A DNA stretch of 13,651 bases from positions 857,136-870,786 of the forward strand of contig MU646385.1 in assembly GCA_026770585.1 (NCBI GenBank). The letters run 5' to 3'. Each line of letters opens with the position of its first letter. The stretch's first letter is position 1. The position numbers were made by a program, and so were the translations under genes. Shown piece after piece: positions 1 to 6,382 of the stretch. The notes under the pieces were generated by a model that was given only the letters and a program-made list of their open reading frames with translations, did no database searches and was not told the DNA's origin. Source of the DNA: Baffinella frigidus. Its lineage: Eukaryota; Cryptophyceae; Cryptomonadales; Baffinellaceae.

Positions 1-127
1 CCCCCCCATCGGAGTGGTGACAGCCGGGTGGTGAGGTGAGGTTGAGACAGCCGCGCGGATCGCGAGCTGCCGCGCGTGCTCGTGCGCCTGCGCGTAGGGT
101 TGGTACATCACCTCGCTCATCTTACGC

Positions 128-316
128 ATCACCAATGTTGCCAATCTGACGGGCCGCATGCTCATTTAATTTCAGTCGCCCCGCACACTAACTTCGCAAT
201 TGGCAACATTGGTGATTCACCTCCAAGGCGGGCACTGAAACCACCGATGCCAGCAAATGTCAGCAACGTTGCTGTCTAGTCCGACAAGTTAGTGTGCGGG
301 GCGACTCAAATTAAAT
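128..316. repeat. Interlocked inverted repeats (A-B-A'-B' order)
   Basis: Two inverted-repeat pairs overlap rather than nest. Arm A (128-145) is the exact reverse complement of A' (199-216), 18 bp. Arm B (164-194) matches B' (286-316) over 31 bp with one mismatch. B starts inside the A loop and A' lies inside the B loop, so both stems can form together only as a pseudoknot-like fold. A perfect 14-bp palindrome (261-274, CAGCAACGTTGCTG) lies in the B loop. The B arms alone look like the ends of a 153-bp MITE-like element; A could be an older insertion. No coding content is convincing here. Confidence 0.8.
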
Positions 317-423
317 CGCCTTTTATGCTATCTTAAGGGTGGTGACTCTCTTATTTTGCTATATTAGCTTCGATATAATACATAAGAAAACCCATCCTAA
401 GGTAGGAAAAACACGGTTTAAAT

Positions 424-474
424 CGAGTCGCCCCTCTCGGGTACGTAGGGATTCCTAGGACTCGAAGAGAGGGG
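424..474. repeat. Short inverted repeats at the 3' end of the first gene
   Basis: CGAGTC at 424-429 pairs with GACTCG at 459-464, and CCCCTCTC at 431-438 pairs with GAGAGGGG at 467-474. The stop codon of the minus-strand gene (455-457) lies within this structure. It may be a small repeat element that supplied the stop and the last few codons, or a 3'-end RNA structure; the sequence does not decide. Confidence 0.5.
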
Positions 475-868
475 AGATCGTGAGATCCCCCAACGCTTCG
501 AGTACGTAGGGCGCATCTGTGGCACATGCCCCGCACATGAAAGTGACGCGTACCTGGGCGGCATGGCGGTCCGGCATCGCCGCCTCCTTGAGCAGCTCCG
601 ACGCCAGCGCCTTGATGTCCGTCTTGCTCAGCCCCGCGCGCGCCCCGCCATCGACACGCGAGACAGGCGAGGCAGCCGCAGCGACAGGCAAAAGCCGCCC
701 GACGCCCTGCATGCTCAGCACCGGCGCGGGGCTCTTCCCGCGGGTGGAAGCGAGCCAGGGAGCGCTCGGGGCGCGGCGGCTGGTCTGTTGTGTACGACGG
801 ACGAAGCGCGGGGAGGCTGAGTGAGAGACGCCGGAGCGTTGGAAGTGCAGCTGCGCTCCGCAGTCCAC
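455..868 (-). CDS. Predicted 3' exon of the secreted coiled-coil protein
   Basis: This open stretch ends at TAG (455-457). The exon can start at 868 (after ...CTCAACAAG) or at 850 (after ...GAGCGCAG); both are phase 0 and match exon 1 (1817-2455), giving about 345-350 residues in total. The distal half looks like real protein, with a probable helix (SKTDIKALASELLKEA), then a segment with MCGAC and a leucine-rich end. The proximal part (SGVSHSASPRF) belongs to a cassette repeated inside the intron, so the exon start itself is duplicated DNA. No domain is recognised. An overlapping longer minus-strand frame reads through telomere-like repeat and is rejected. Joining it to exon 1 is inferred from phase, splice-site match and orientation; it could instead be a separate gene. 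Confidence 0.42.
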   Translation of the reverse strand: MDCGAQLHFQRSGVSHSASPRFVRRTQQTSRRAPSAPWLASTRGKSPAPVLSMQGVGRLLPVAAAASPVSRVDGGARAGLSKTDIKALASELLKEAAMPDRHAAQVRVTFMCGACATDAPYVLEALGDLTISPLFES

Positions 869-871
869 CTT

Positions 872-930
872 GTTGAGGGTGTAGGGTTGAGGGTTTAGGG
901 GTTAGGGATTTGGGGGTTAACCCTGTACAT
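872..930 (+). repeat. Degenerate telomere-like repeat
   Basis: G-rich strand on plus: GAGGGTGTAGGG, GGGTTTAGGGG and TTAGGGATTTGGGGG variants. It lies directly upstream (minus strand) of the predicted 3' exon, where its C-rich strand could supply the pyrimidine tract of the 3' splice site. Further short blocks of the same type are at 1021-1060 and 1129-1153, each next to an exon-like cassette. Confidence 0.75.
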
Positions 931-949
931 GGGGTTCCCGAAAGAGATA

Positions 950-983
950 CCCTACACACAGAAAGGGAGCGCGGAGAACGCAG
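950..983 (+). repeat. Dispersed repeat, copy 1 (with 1710-1740)
   Basis: CCTACACACAGAAAGGGAGC followed by GCGGAG recurs at about 1711-1737 as CCTACACGCATGAAGGGAGC plus GCGGAG. Both copies sit inside the same intron beside telomere-like tracts, so the intron seems to have grown by internal duplication. Confidence 0.6.
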
Positions 984-1226
984 GAATTTTGGTTTTGGAA
1001 GCTGCGCTCCGCAGTCGACCTGTGGTTCAGGGCTGAGGGGTTAGGCGTCTGGGGGTTAACGAAGCGCGGGGGGGAAGAGTGAGAGACGCCGGATCTCTGC
1101 AAGTGCAGTTGAGCGCCGCAGTCGACCAGGGGTTCAGGCGTCAGGGGTTAGGGGCCGCCGCACTTGATTTCGGCGAGAAACACTAGCTTTTGCTGGAGTT
1201 TCTTGTCCGTGAGGCTGCTTCAACTG

Positions 1227-1552
1227 ACTGGAGGAAGCACCGTTTTCGTTTGAGAGGGTACGGTACCAGAAAGCACCGGAAAGCACCGTTTTGTCGCTCA
1301 GGGGGCTACCGGAAAGCACCGTTTTCTTGAGAGGGTAGGGTACCGGAAAGCACCTTTTTGTTGATAGGGTCCACCCAAGATCAGACGAGGAGCAATCGCA
1401 AAAGTCAATTTCTCGGATTTCAGGGGGAATGCACGCCAAAAGTGGATCGAAAGTACCTGACAGGGACTCTACTAGAGCCATTGTTTTTTACAATTGCTCC
1501 GCGTAAAATCTAGGGTGGGGTAGGGTACCGGAAAGTAACGTTTTGTCGCAGA
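1227..1552 (+). repeat. Degenerate tandem repeat with GGAAAGCACCGTTTT core
   Basis: The core GGTACCGGAAAGCACCGTTTT-like unit, often preceded by TTGAGAGGGTA(G)GG, occurs about five times: near 1227-1240, 1262-1295, 1308-1325, 1339-1360, and once more at 1517-1545 after a gap. Units are about 45-60 bp and diverged. A minus-strand frame (1134-1481) runs through it, but its downstream part is only a translation of the repeat, so I do not call it a gene. The first 50 residues of that frame (from 1481) are less repetitive and cannot be fully excluded as coding. Confidence 0.65.
1397..1428 (+). repeat. Dispersed repeat pair (with 2605-2636)
   Basis: AAAAGTCAATTTCTYGGATT followed by TCAGGGGGA occurs at both places with one difference. 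On the minus strand both copies read PPEI(R/Q)EIDF. One copy is in the intron of the first gene and the other lies upstream of its 5' end, so it is repeat DNA and not a conserved exon. Confidence 0.7.
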
Positions 1553-1589
1553 GTGGGTCTGTGACGACTCTAAGTGGTGTAACCCCTTT

Positions 1590-1814
1590 TGGGGGTTTAG
1601 GGAGGGGGGAGGGGGCTCCTTGAGGCTGCTCCCTATCTGTTTCTCCTGGGGGAGGTTTGGGGGGGTTGGGGTTGGGGGTTGACAGTTTGGGTTTGGGGGT
1701 TCAACCAGTACCTACACGCATGAAGGGAGCGCGGAGGTGGGTCGCCTTGGAGGCTTGGGAGTTTAGGGTCTAGGGTCTAGGGTTTGGGGTTTAGGGTTGA
1801 GGGTTGAGGGTTTC
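1590..1814 (+). repeat. G-rich and telomere-like tract at the 5' end of the intron
   Basis: The plus strand carries GGGTTTAGGGAGGGGGGAGG, long GGTTTGGGG runs at 1645-1700, and near-canonical TTTAGGG/TCTAGGG units at 1764-1814. The last block abuts the predicted 5' splice site of exon 1, so the minus-strand intron would begin GTGAAACCCTCAACCCTCAA. The G-strand has many runs of four or more G and is a strong G-quadruplex candidate, in the non-coding orientation. Confidence 0.75.
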
Positions 1815-1816
1815 AC

Positions 1817-2455
1817 CTTGGAGCAGTCGGGCATCTTCGGCGCGGGGAATCCCGCGGCCGTGAGAGAGAGCGCCTGCGTGCGCCCCTTCATGAAGTTGCC
1901 TTTCGTGCCGGCGTCAGGCCCGACGCCGCGGACGTTGCACTCGTTCCCGTATATTCCGCAGTCGTGCACGGACATGGGAGATTCGCGCTTCAGGAAAGCC
2001 GCCTCCGCCTTCTCCTCTGCCTCCTGCTTCGCCTGCTGCTCCGCCTGCTTCTCCGCCGCATCCGACTCCTCCTGCTCCGAAGGACGCACCCGATGCGCGC
2101 GAACCTTCATGCCGGGCACCCGCTGGAAAACGTCCGCCCCCCCCATTTCCCGCGCGGCAGATCGCCTGAACTCTCTGTCGAGCTTTGCCCGGTTCACCGC
2201 GGCCTGAAGAGCTTGGTCCTCCTCCTCCTCGGATGGCCGAGATTCGGGACGGTCCTGTCCCTCTGACCGACGAGCCTGGGGAGGAGTGGGTGCCCGGCGA
2301 GCCATCGAGTCCGCTGGCTGCGCAGCCGTCCTGCCCAGTCTCCGCGACTGGCGCATCGCCGAGATCTCCGCGGGCGTCAGCGCCAGCGCGGACGCGGCGA
2401 AAAGGAGCAACAAGCTCCCGCCGAGGAGCCCTCTGGCCATGCCCCGCATCGCCAT
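1817..2455 (-). CDS. Predicted secreted coiled-coil protein, exon 1
   Basis: This open exon encodes 213 residues and does not match a family I recognise. I chose the ATG at 2453-2455; a GTG two codons upstream is unlikely as a eukaryotic start, and further in-frame ATGs lie at 2447-2449 and 2438-2440. Residues 1-26 form a textbook signal peptide: a short basic region, then the hydrophobic stretch GLLGGSLLLLFAASALAL. Residues about 45-95 are charged and low in complexity, with an acidic run. Residues about 126-156 are Glu/Ala/Gln/Lys-rich with a likely coiled coil. The tail has cysteines near residues 166, 173 and 211. The exon ends at CTCCAAG followed by GTGAAA, a reasonable 5' splice site, and is exactly a multiple of three, so the junction is phase 0. 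Without splicing, the frame would run into telomere-like repeats encoding TLNPKPQTLDPRP, an obvious artefact. The intron then runs to 869 or 851. GC-rich third positions support coding. A secretory or endomembrane protein is inferred only from the signal peptide. Confidence 0.6.
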
Positions 2456-2513
2456 CGCCACGGACGGTGTCGCGCGACAGGAGGGGAGATCTCACCCCGA
2501 CCCTTGGCAAGTC

Positions 2514-2574
2514 TGAAAGTTGAGTAATTCAAAAGTGTTTTGTTGACTTTTGAGGAAATGATTGATGGTCAAAT
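2514..2574 (+). repeat. Dispersed repeat family (TTTTGAGG ... ATTGATGGTC)
   Basis: Related copies are at 2514-2574, 3809-3838 (short) and 4214-4277. They share GAAAGTTGA(G/T)T, ATTCAAAAGT, GACTTTTGAGG and ATTGATGGTC in the same order and orientation. The first lies just upstream of the 5' end of the secreted-protein gene. No coding potential; probably remnants of one mobile or repetitive family. Confidence 0.65.
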
Positions 2575-2754
2575 TCATAAAATTAAATTTCCGAAATCAA
2601 CCGAAAAGTCAATTTCTTGGATTTCAGGGGGACTTCGTCCACTTTTCGGGTTCGCTCAAAATTTCGGCATAGGTTCAAACCAACTAGGTGGCGTGGAATA
2701 AAAAAAAACAAGGGGAAATCGAGGGGAAGACGTTAGATGTGGTCTTGCCTTTTT

Positions 2755-2897
2755 CACGTTTGAAACGTTTCCCGGAGAGCGCGAAGTCCGATTTCAATTA
2801 TCTCGACGATGATACCGAAACGGCCTTAAGGTTTCGGTATCATCGTCGAGATAATCGAAATCGGAGTTCGCGTTCGCCCGTAGTCTTTTCAAACGTG
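2755..2897. repeat. Long fold-back inverted repeat
   Basis: Arms 2755-2821 and 2831-2897 are reverse complements around a 9-nt loop (GGCCTTAAG). The inner 35 bp pair with a single mismatch; the outer part has several mismatches but ends in a matched CACGTTTG/CAAACGTG. Transcribed, this would make a hairpin of about 67 bp, the size of a long pre-miRNA or a snapback MITE. A plus-strand open frame across it (2688-3056) encodes both arms and has no protein character, so it is rejected as a gene. Confidence 0.8.
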
Positions 2898-3017
2898 TTT
2901 GAAAGGGCCCACAGTCAAGATCTGTGCAAGGGGACAACGGCTCCAATTCCAGACCTTTGGTTATGTGTAAAGTTGATTATTTTCCCTGTTTTCTCTTCTC
3001 AAAAGTCAATAAGCAAG

Positions 3018-3093
3018 AGCTCGCCTCCTCGGGGCCACGCCTCCCATTCTGAATAATCCCTTGATTTCGGTGTGGCGCAGGTGGAGGCGAGCT
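3018..3093. repeat. 11-bp inverted repeat
   Basis: AGCTCGCCTCC at 3018-3028 pairs with GGAGGCGAGCT at 3083-3093 across a 54-nt spacer. It may be the ends of a very short element; weak alone. Confidence 0.4.
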
Positions 3094-3243
3094 TTCAAGG
3101 ATGGGTCGTCGCGAACAACCGAAAAGGGGGGGGCGCATCACTGCACCACGAGAAAGGGGCTCGGCCGGGCCCGAATGGGTTGGGTCGAGGAGCTCATCCG
3201 TAGATTGGGTCCGTCTTCTCAAGAGTAAGGCGGGTGTGGCCTT

Positions 3244-3281
3244 CGATGTGAGTGTAATACAAAGCACCAAAGCACCAAAGG
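3244..3281 (+). repeat. Perfect 38-bp dispersed repeat, copy 1
   Basis: It is identical to 10046-10083 over 38 bp and includes AAAGCACCAAAGCACCAAAG. Nearly 7 kb separates the copies, same orientation. No function is evident; perfect identity suggests recent copying. The neighbouring 3282-3457 shows only a small hairpin (CCACCC 3404-3409 with GGGTGG 3414-3419), and I see no gene or tRNA in it. Confidence 0.85.
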
Positions 3282-3457
3282 GTTGACTCGATGGTGGACC
3301 GTCGGTTCCTTTTCGAGTGATCCCTTAGCCAGCCCCGGAGGTTGGTTCGTGCCCTCACTCCTAGGTAGCTCGTCCTAGCGGGCGAGGCGTTCCATTGAAC
3401 GATCCACCCTTAGGGGTGGTTATGGGCGTTAGAGCCCTGCGTCTCGGCCTATCTCTC

Positions 3458-3700
3458 CTACTGGCGCGCAGCGGTCGTGTTTTCCAAGTTAATCAACCTT
3501 GCTTTCCCCCCATCAACGCAAGACGTGGCTATGCACGATAAGACAGAGTAGAGTTCGTCCATCACAACTTTGAGATTTTCTTGGTACCTGTCTGACCGAG
3601 GCTCACACTCAGGAACGATTGGAATGAGGAACTTTTCCATGAACATCCTTCTACATAAGAGCTCTCCTTTGTCTGGTTCTGCCGTAAATCCGGTGGTCAG
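3458..3700 (-). pseudogene. Coding-like exon or fragment, possibly carboxyltransferase N-terminus
   Basis: The minus strand is open from 3700 to a TAG at 3458-3460 (80 codons; first ATG at 3644-3646). The composition looks like protein, not repeat. Residues around SDRYQENLKVVMDELYS, followed about 20 residues after the Asn by GGKAR, recall the start of the beta subunit of methylcrotonyl-CoA carboxylase, where a Gln/Glu-Asn helix is followed at similar spacing by a GGG-x-x-A motif. That likeness is from memory and weak. AAGCAAG before GTTGAT at 3498-3496 could be a 5' splice site just after GGKAR, and GGCAG at 3679 a 3' splice site. No further exons of such an enzyme are visible. It could be an isolated exon, a captured fragment, or chance. 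Confidence 0.3.
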
Positions 3701-3741
3701 TTATGTTGGGAAACAATAAAACCTCAAGGTCCTTCAAAAAA

Positions 3742-3775
3742 AAGGTCCTAAAGGATTAGGACCTAAAGGACCTAT
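3742..3775 (+). repeat. CCTAAAGG/CCTTTAGG short repeat cluster
   Basis: Repeated GGTCCTAAAGG and GGACCTAAAGGACC motifs. The same motif opens the repeats at 5101, 6508 and (inverted) 10030, and recurs at 4358-4377, so it is probably an edge of that dispersed family. Confidence 0.5.
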
Positions 3776-3867
3776 TTTGCCGAAAGGACATTGCCGACCC
3801 TTCACCATTTGATTTTTGAGGGAATGATTGATGGTCCAACGCCATTTCATATTTTAAGCAAAATATC

Positions 3868-4077
3868 ATAGAGCCAATGTGGTAGGACTTGGCCAAATCG
3901 AACTTCGAACTTACAAGATGCGAACTTCTAGAAGGACCGTAATTATTAGTCAACACCATGATTTGTACTGCAAAATATGAATTCAAAATACTACATGTCC
4001 AAAAGGGTCCATCTAGAAGTTCGCATCTTCGTAACTTCGAAGTTCGATTTGGCTAAGTCCTACCAGAATGGCTCTAT
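3868..4077. mobile_element. MITE-like element with ATAGAGCCA ends, copy 1
   Basis: Arms 3868-3938 and 4006-4077 are imperfect reverse complements of about 71 bp, flanking a 67-nt AT-rich centre. The outer ends read ATAGAGCCA on the left and GGCTCTAT on the right. The arms contain repeated CGAACTT units and a 12-bp palindrome AACTTCGAAGTT (4033-4044). There is no coding capacity. A diverged second copy at 4563-4733 supports a mobile, non-autonomous family. I saw no confident target-site duplication. Confidence 0.75.
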
Positions 4078-4213
4078 TTCCCCTTTCCACACATCGACGC
4101 CCCCACTGCTTGAGGTTAGTAGCCCTGGCACACCCAGTAGATCAAAACTAGAACCCCAGCGTCGAGGAGGGCATAAATGTGTCGTCGTTTTGTAAACATG
4201 ATGGCAGCGACTC
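4078..4213. other. Unassigned spacer
   Basis: I see no repeat partner and no convincing coding frame between the MITE-like element and the repeat at 4214-4277. A plus-strand frame crossing it begins inside the MITE arm and is not credible. Confidence 0.4.
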
Positions 4214-4374
4214 CTTGAAAGTTGATTCATTCAAAAGTATTTTTGGAGACTTTTGAGGTTAAAAACATTGATGGTCGACCAGTAACGTTCAAAAAGCGCA
4301 AAAAGCTTCAATAGCTCCCATGCTCACACACACACCGAACACAAGTCAACCAAGCCTTTTTAGGTCCTTTAGGA

Positions 4375-4425
4375 TCTAAAACCCCTAAACCCCAAACCCT
4401 CAATGTACCTCGTGTACATTGAGGG
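4375..4425. repeat. Reversed telomere-like patch with perfect hairpin
   Basis: AAACCCCTAAACCCCAAACC (4379-4398) is telomere-like DNA with the C-rich strand on plus, opposite to the other blocks in the window. It runs into a perfect 12-bp stem: CCCTCAATGTAC (4397-4408) with GTACATTGAGGG (4414-4425), loop of 5 nt. Confidence 0.65.
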
Positions 4426-4447
4426 CCGGAAGAGCTGGGTGTAGTTG

Positions 4448-4562
4448 TACCCATACCATGCCACACAGCGGACTTGGAAGGGATTTCGTGAATGACCCAT
4501 GAAGGGATAATCCATCACCCCTACGATAGACAATACCGTGGGGACAACGGGGTTCCTACATA
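4448..4562 (-). repeat. ~110-bp dispersed repeat (GCTGTGTGG family), inverted copy
   Basis: Read on the minus strand, it shares with 5383-5487 and 8084-8180 the order ATGTA/CCC, a GTA-TTG-CTA-CGTAGGG block, GGATTAT, ATTCA..AAATCCCTT, then GTCCGCTGTGTGG. The three copies are diverged, so the family is old or moderately old. No coding frame is kept. Confidence 0.65.
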
Positions 4563-4733
4563 AGATAGAGCCAATCTGGTAGGACTTGGCCAGGGCGAAC
4601 TTCCAAGTTGCGAACTTCCAATTTCCATTTGTACCAGGTCATTTCGAATCGGTGCGCTTTTTCGCCTTTAAAACCTTTTTGAAGTTGGAATCTTGGTAAC
4701 TTGGACGTGGGTGTGGGCGCGCCAATAGCTCCA
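4563..4733. mobile_element. MITE-like element with ATAGAGCCA ends, copy 2 (degenerate)
   Basis: The left end, ATAGAGCCAATCTGGTAGGA followed by CTTGGCC, closely matches 3868 onward. The right part (about 4680-4733, GAAGTTGGAATCTTGGTAAC) matches the right arm of copy 1 but its outer end has decayed. A CAATAGCTCC motif at 4722-4731 also occurs at 4310-4319. Confidence 0.6.
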
Positions 4734-4902
4734 CCAGGTTCTCGTCGAAAGGACCTAAGGACCTTCTGTTCTCAAAAAGAACAAAGGCCCCCCCATGTTG
4801 CAACGAGACGCCTTTCCCTCCCACACCCTCCGATTTCGAGTTTATCCCTCCAGACGACTGGCAGAGATGACACACTCCAAGCGAATTATATGCTATGTTC
4901 GG

Positions 4903-5080
4903 CATGGGTTTTCCTTGGTCGGATAGCCAGAGGGCAAACGTTTCGAGTAGTTTCTGGCTTGACTACACTTTTGTGCAGTCAAGCCCCCACAAGTTGGACA
5001 CGACTCATACCAATTTTAATATTCGTACCCAAATTAAAAAGATCCGTTTGCCCCCTCACTATCCGACCAAGGATCCCAAG
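4903..5080. mobile_element. Nested inverted-repeat element
   Basis: TCCTTGGTCGGATAG plus GGGCAAACG at about 4911-4940 is the reverse complement of 5043-5072, with a few mismatches. Inside are a perfect 9-bp hairpin GGCTTGACT/AGTCAAGCC (4956-4964, 4977-4985), whose stem continues through CAC/GTG after a one-base mismatch, and a TTTTAAT/ATTAAAA pair at about 5015-5038. It has the size and structure of a MITE or fold-back element and no coding capacity. Confidence 0.7.
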
Positions 5081-5100
5081 ATAGTAACAACCATCGTAAC

Positions 5101-5210
5101 ATGTCCTTTAGGTCCTTTAGGTTCTTCGAGCTCCCAACATAGGCGGACACTGGAACTTCTCTGCAGAAAAGCCATGCTTCCTTTCGGATCACATTCAGGC
5201 CTTGGATCGC
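5101..5210 (+). repeat. Dispersed repeat family (CCTTTAGGTCCTT ... CTGCAGA), copy 1
   Basis: Copies are at 5101-5210, 6508-6607 and, inverted and more diverged, 9952-10030. All carry CCTTTAGGTCCTTTAGG or a variant, then GCTCCCAACATA, then CTGCAGA-AAGC. Copies 1 and 2 also share CCATGCTTCCTTTCGGATCA. The minus-strand frames through them (IRKEAW(L)LCR) are shared because the DNA is, not because a gene is visible. Confidence 0.75.
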
Positions 5211-5240
5211 AAGAGCCTCACGAGAACAGCCCCGCCGGCA

Positions 5241-5312
5241 GGCTCGTGAACGCCCGCGTGACCGGTCACGCGGACGCCGAAGCCAACTGTCCGAGGTGAC
5301 TGCCTTGCGTTG
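5241..5312 (-). repeat. 72-bp dispersed repeat with CGCGTGACCGGTCACGCG palindrome, inverted copy
   Basis: Its reverse complement is identical to 9151-9222 over 72 bp. A shorter copy is at 5753-5806 (same orientation as 9151), stopping just after the left half of the palindrome. The 18-bp perfect palindrome CGCGTGACCGGTCACGCG lies at its core. Perfect identity at almost 4 kb in opposite orientation implies recent movement or gene conversion. Confidence 0.85.
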
Positions 5313-5382
5313 GCCATACAGCAGGCTACGTGGGGAAAATATTGTCAAAGCTGACCCACTGTCCGTCACCTAATCAGTAGGA

Positions 5383-5487
5383 ACTCCCTATGTCCCTAGG
5401 GTATTGCCTACCGTAGGGGCTACACATATGGATTATCCACGTCCGGGTTATTCAACAAATCCCTTTGTAGGCCGCTGTGTGGTTGGG
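5383..5487 (+). repeat. ~110-bp dispersed repeat (GCTGTGTGG family), copy 2
   Basis: Contains ATTGCCTACCGTAGGGGCTA, GGATTATCC, TTATTCAACAAATCCCTTTG and GGCCGCTGTGTGG; related to 4448-4562 (inverted) and 8084-8180. Confidence 0.65.
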
Positions 5488-5752
5488 CAAGCAACCGTGT
5501 CGCCGTGCTCCTCCGAAATTTTCCTCTGTGTCTGTCGCTGTGCCCAACGTGTAGTTTGGTGCAAATTCATGAAATATCCCAACTCCCACCGAGTGGCCCC
5601 GATCTTACCAAGCCTTCACGAAGGGGAATACATGGTGGCTATGTTGATTTTGATCTGGAATACGCATTTCGGAAAGTGCACTTTTCTCTCTTCTTGGCCT
5701 GGTAGAAGGAGGTAGGCAGGCTGGTCCGGGCTTCCCCGCACAACGGAACATG
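5488..5752. other. Unassigned spacer with weak coding-like frame
   Basis: No repeat partner was found. A plus-strand frame ending near 5705 contains GGYVDFDLEYAFRKVHF, which has an acceptable protein composition, but its start lies in repeat DNA and no splice border is convincing. I do not call a gene. Confidence 0.35.
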
Positions 5753-5806
5753 ACAAGGCAGTCACCTCGGACAGTTGGCTTCGGCGTCCGCGTGACCGGT
5801 CATTCA
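5753..5806 (+). repeat. 72-bp dispersed repeat, truncated copy
   Basis: Matches 9155-9206 exactly up to CGCGTGACCGGTCA, then diverges; the right half of the palindrome is missing. See 5241-5312. Confidence 0.8.
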
Positions 5807-5927
5807 AAGCGTGCTTTCATCTCAGAAGTGGAGAATACCACAATTTGTCCACATCAATGCTATCTTAAGCCTTGGTTTTATGCGTAAAATAGCACATCCG
5901 CCCGTATCTTAAGCTTTGGAAGCCATT

Positions 5928-5959
5928 TGGACCTCAATCACAGGGCCATGATGTACACC
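5928..5959 (+). repeat. Direct repeat pair next to MITE copies (with 6347-6377)
   Basis: TTTGGACCTCAATC(A/T)CAGGGC...TG(A/G)TGTACA is present at both places. The second copy runs directly into the MITE at 6383, while the first has no MITE attached, so the first resembles an unoccupied relative of that insertion neighbourhood. Confidence 0.6.
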
Positions 5960-6033
5960 GCACATGCACTTGATCCTAGAGAAAATACGTGTTTGATCGG
6001 TTGACAGCCACCATCGCCACCAAATCTCCCTCT

Positions 6034-6156
6034 CTACAGGGGCACCTCGCTCATAAGAAACTTCCCCCCTCCTAGGACCACCATAGAGCCCTAGGCATGA
6101 TCCTAATGTAGGGTCCTAGGGGGGGGCGGTTTCTTGTGAGCGAGGTACCCCTGTAG
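6034..6156. mobile_element. MITE with ACCTCGCTCATAAGAAA ends, copy 1
   Basis: Terminal inverted repeats 6034-6061 and 6129-6156 match at 26 of 28 positions; total 123 bp with no coding capacity. The core (ACCATAGAGCCCTAGGCAT) is inverted relative to copies 2 and 3, so the family has inserted in both orientations. Three copies in 1.4 kb indicate local activity. Confidence 0.88.
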
Positions 6157-6346
6157 GAAAATAAGCTCTAAGGGCCGGTGCGTGTCTTCGGTGATCGATC
6201 TATCTCAAGGATTCCCGTACAAATGGCAAATTCGTTCGCCAGTAACGCAACTAACCCCCCTTAACTGCCAGAATTCCTCCAAAAAAACTTTCTAGTGCAA
6301 AGTTGCAGGCTTGAAAAACTGAGCATCTTTGCTCGAACGATTGTTT
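6157..6346. other. Unassigned spacer
   Basis: No repeat partner and no credible coding frame were seen between MITE copies 1 and 2. Confidence 0.4.
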
Positions 6347-6382
6347 TTGGACCTCAATCTCAGGGCTCTGGTGTACATGGGT

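Larger units (their letters stand above)
841..1126 (-). repeat. Three copies of an exon-like cassette in the intron
   Basis: Three minus-strand cassettes share GTSGACTGCGG near their start. Copy 1 starts at 868 and leads into the 3' exon. Copy 3 starts at 1018 right after CCACAG, a good acceptor. Copy 2 starts at 1126 after CCTG, so its acceptor lacks the AG. Copies 1 and 2 continue together through the SGVSHS-coding stretch to CGCGCTTCGT, after which copy 2 turns into TAACCCCC telomere-like repeat. Copy 3 lacks TGCAC relative to copy 1 and then diverges. Each is preceded on the minus strand by a CCCTGAA/CCCTCAA-type tract. They look like partial duplications of the acceptor and start of the 3' exon, possibly acting as decoy or alternative acceptors. 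Confidence 0.6.

Noticed and set aside
351-959. 202-residue minus-strand open frame
   Set aside because: It overlaps the better 455-868 frame, is rich in Arg/Cys/Ala as expected for a shadow of GC-rich coding DNA, and begins in telomere-like repeat.
1914-2510. 198-residue minus-strand frame and the plus-strand frames over the secreted-protein exon
   Set aside because: Gly/Arg-rich shadows of the 1817-2455 exon; only that frame has a signal peptide and sensible helices.
2688-3056. 122-residue plus-strand open frame
   Set aside because: It encodes both arms of the fold-back at 2755-2897, so the peptide is a by-product of an inverted repeat.
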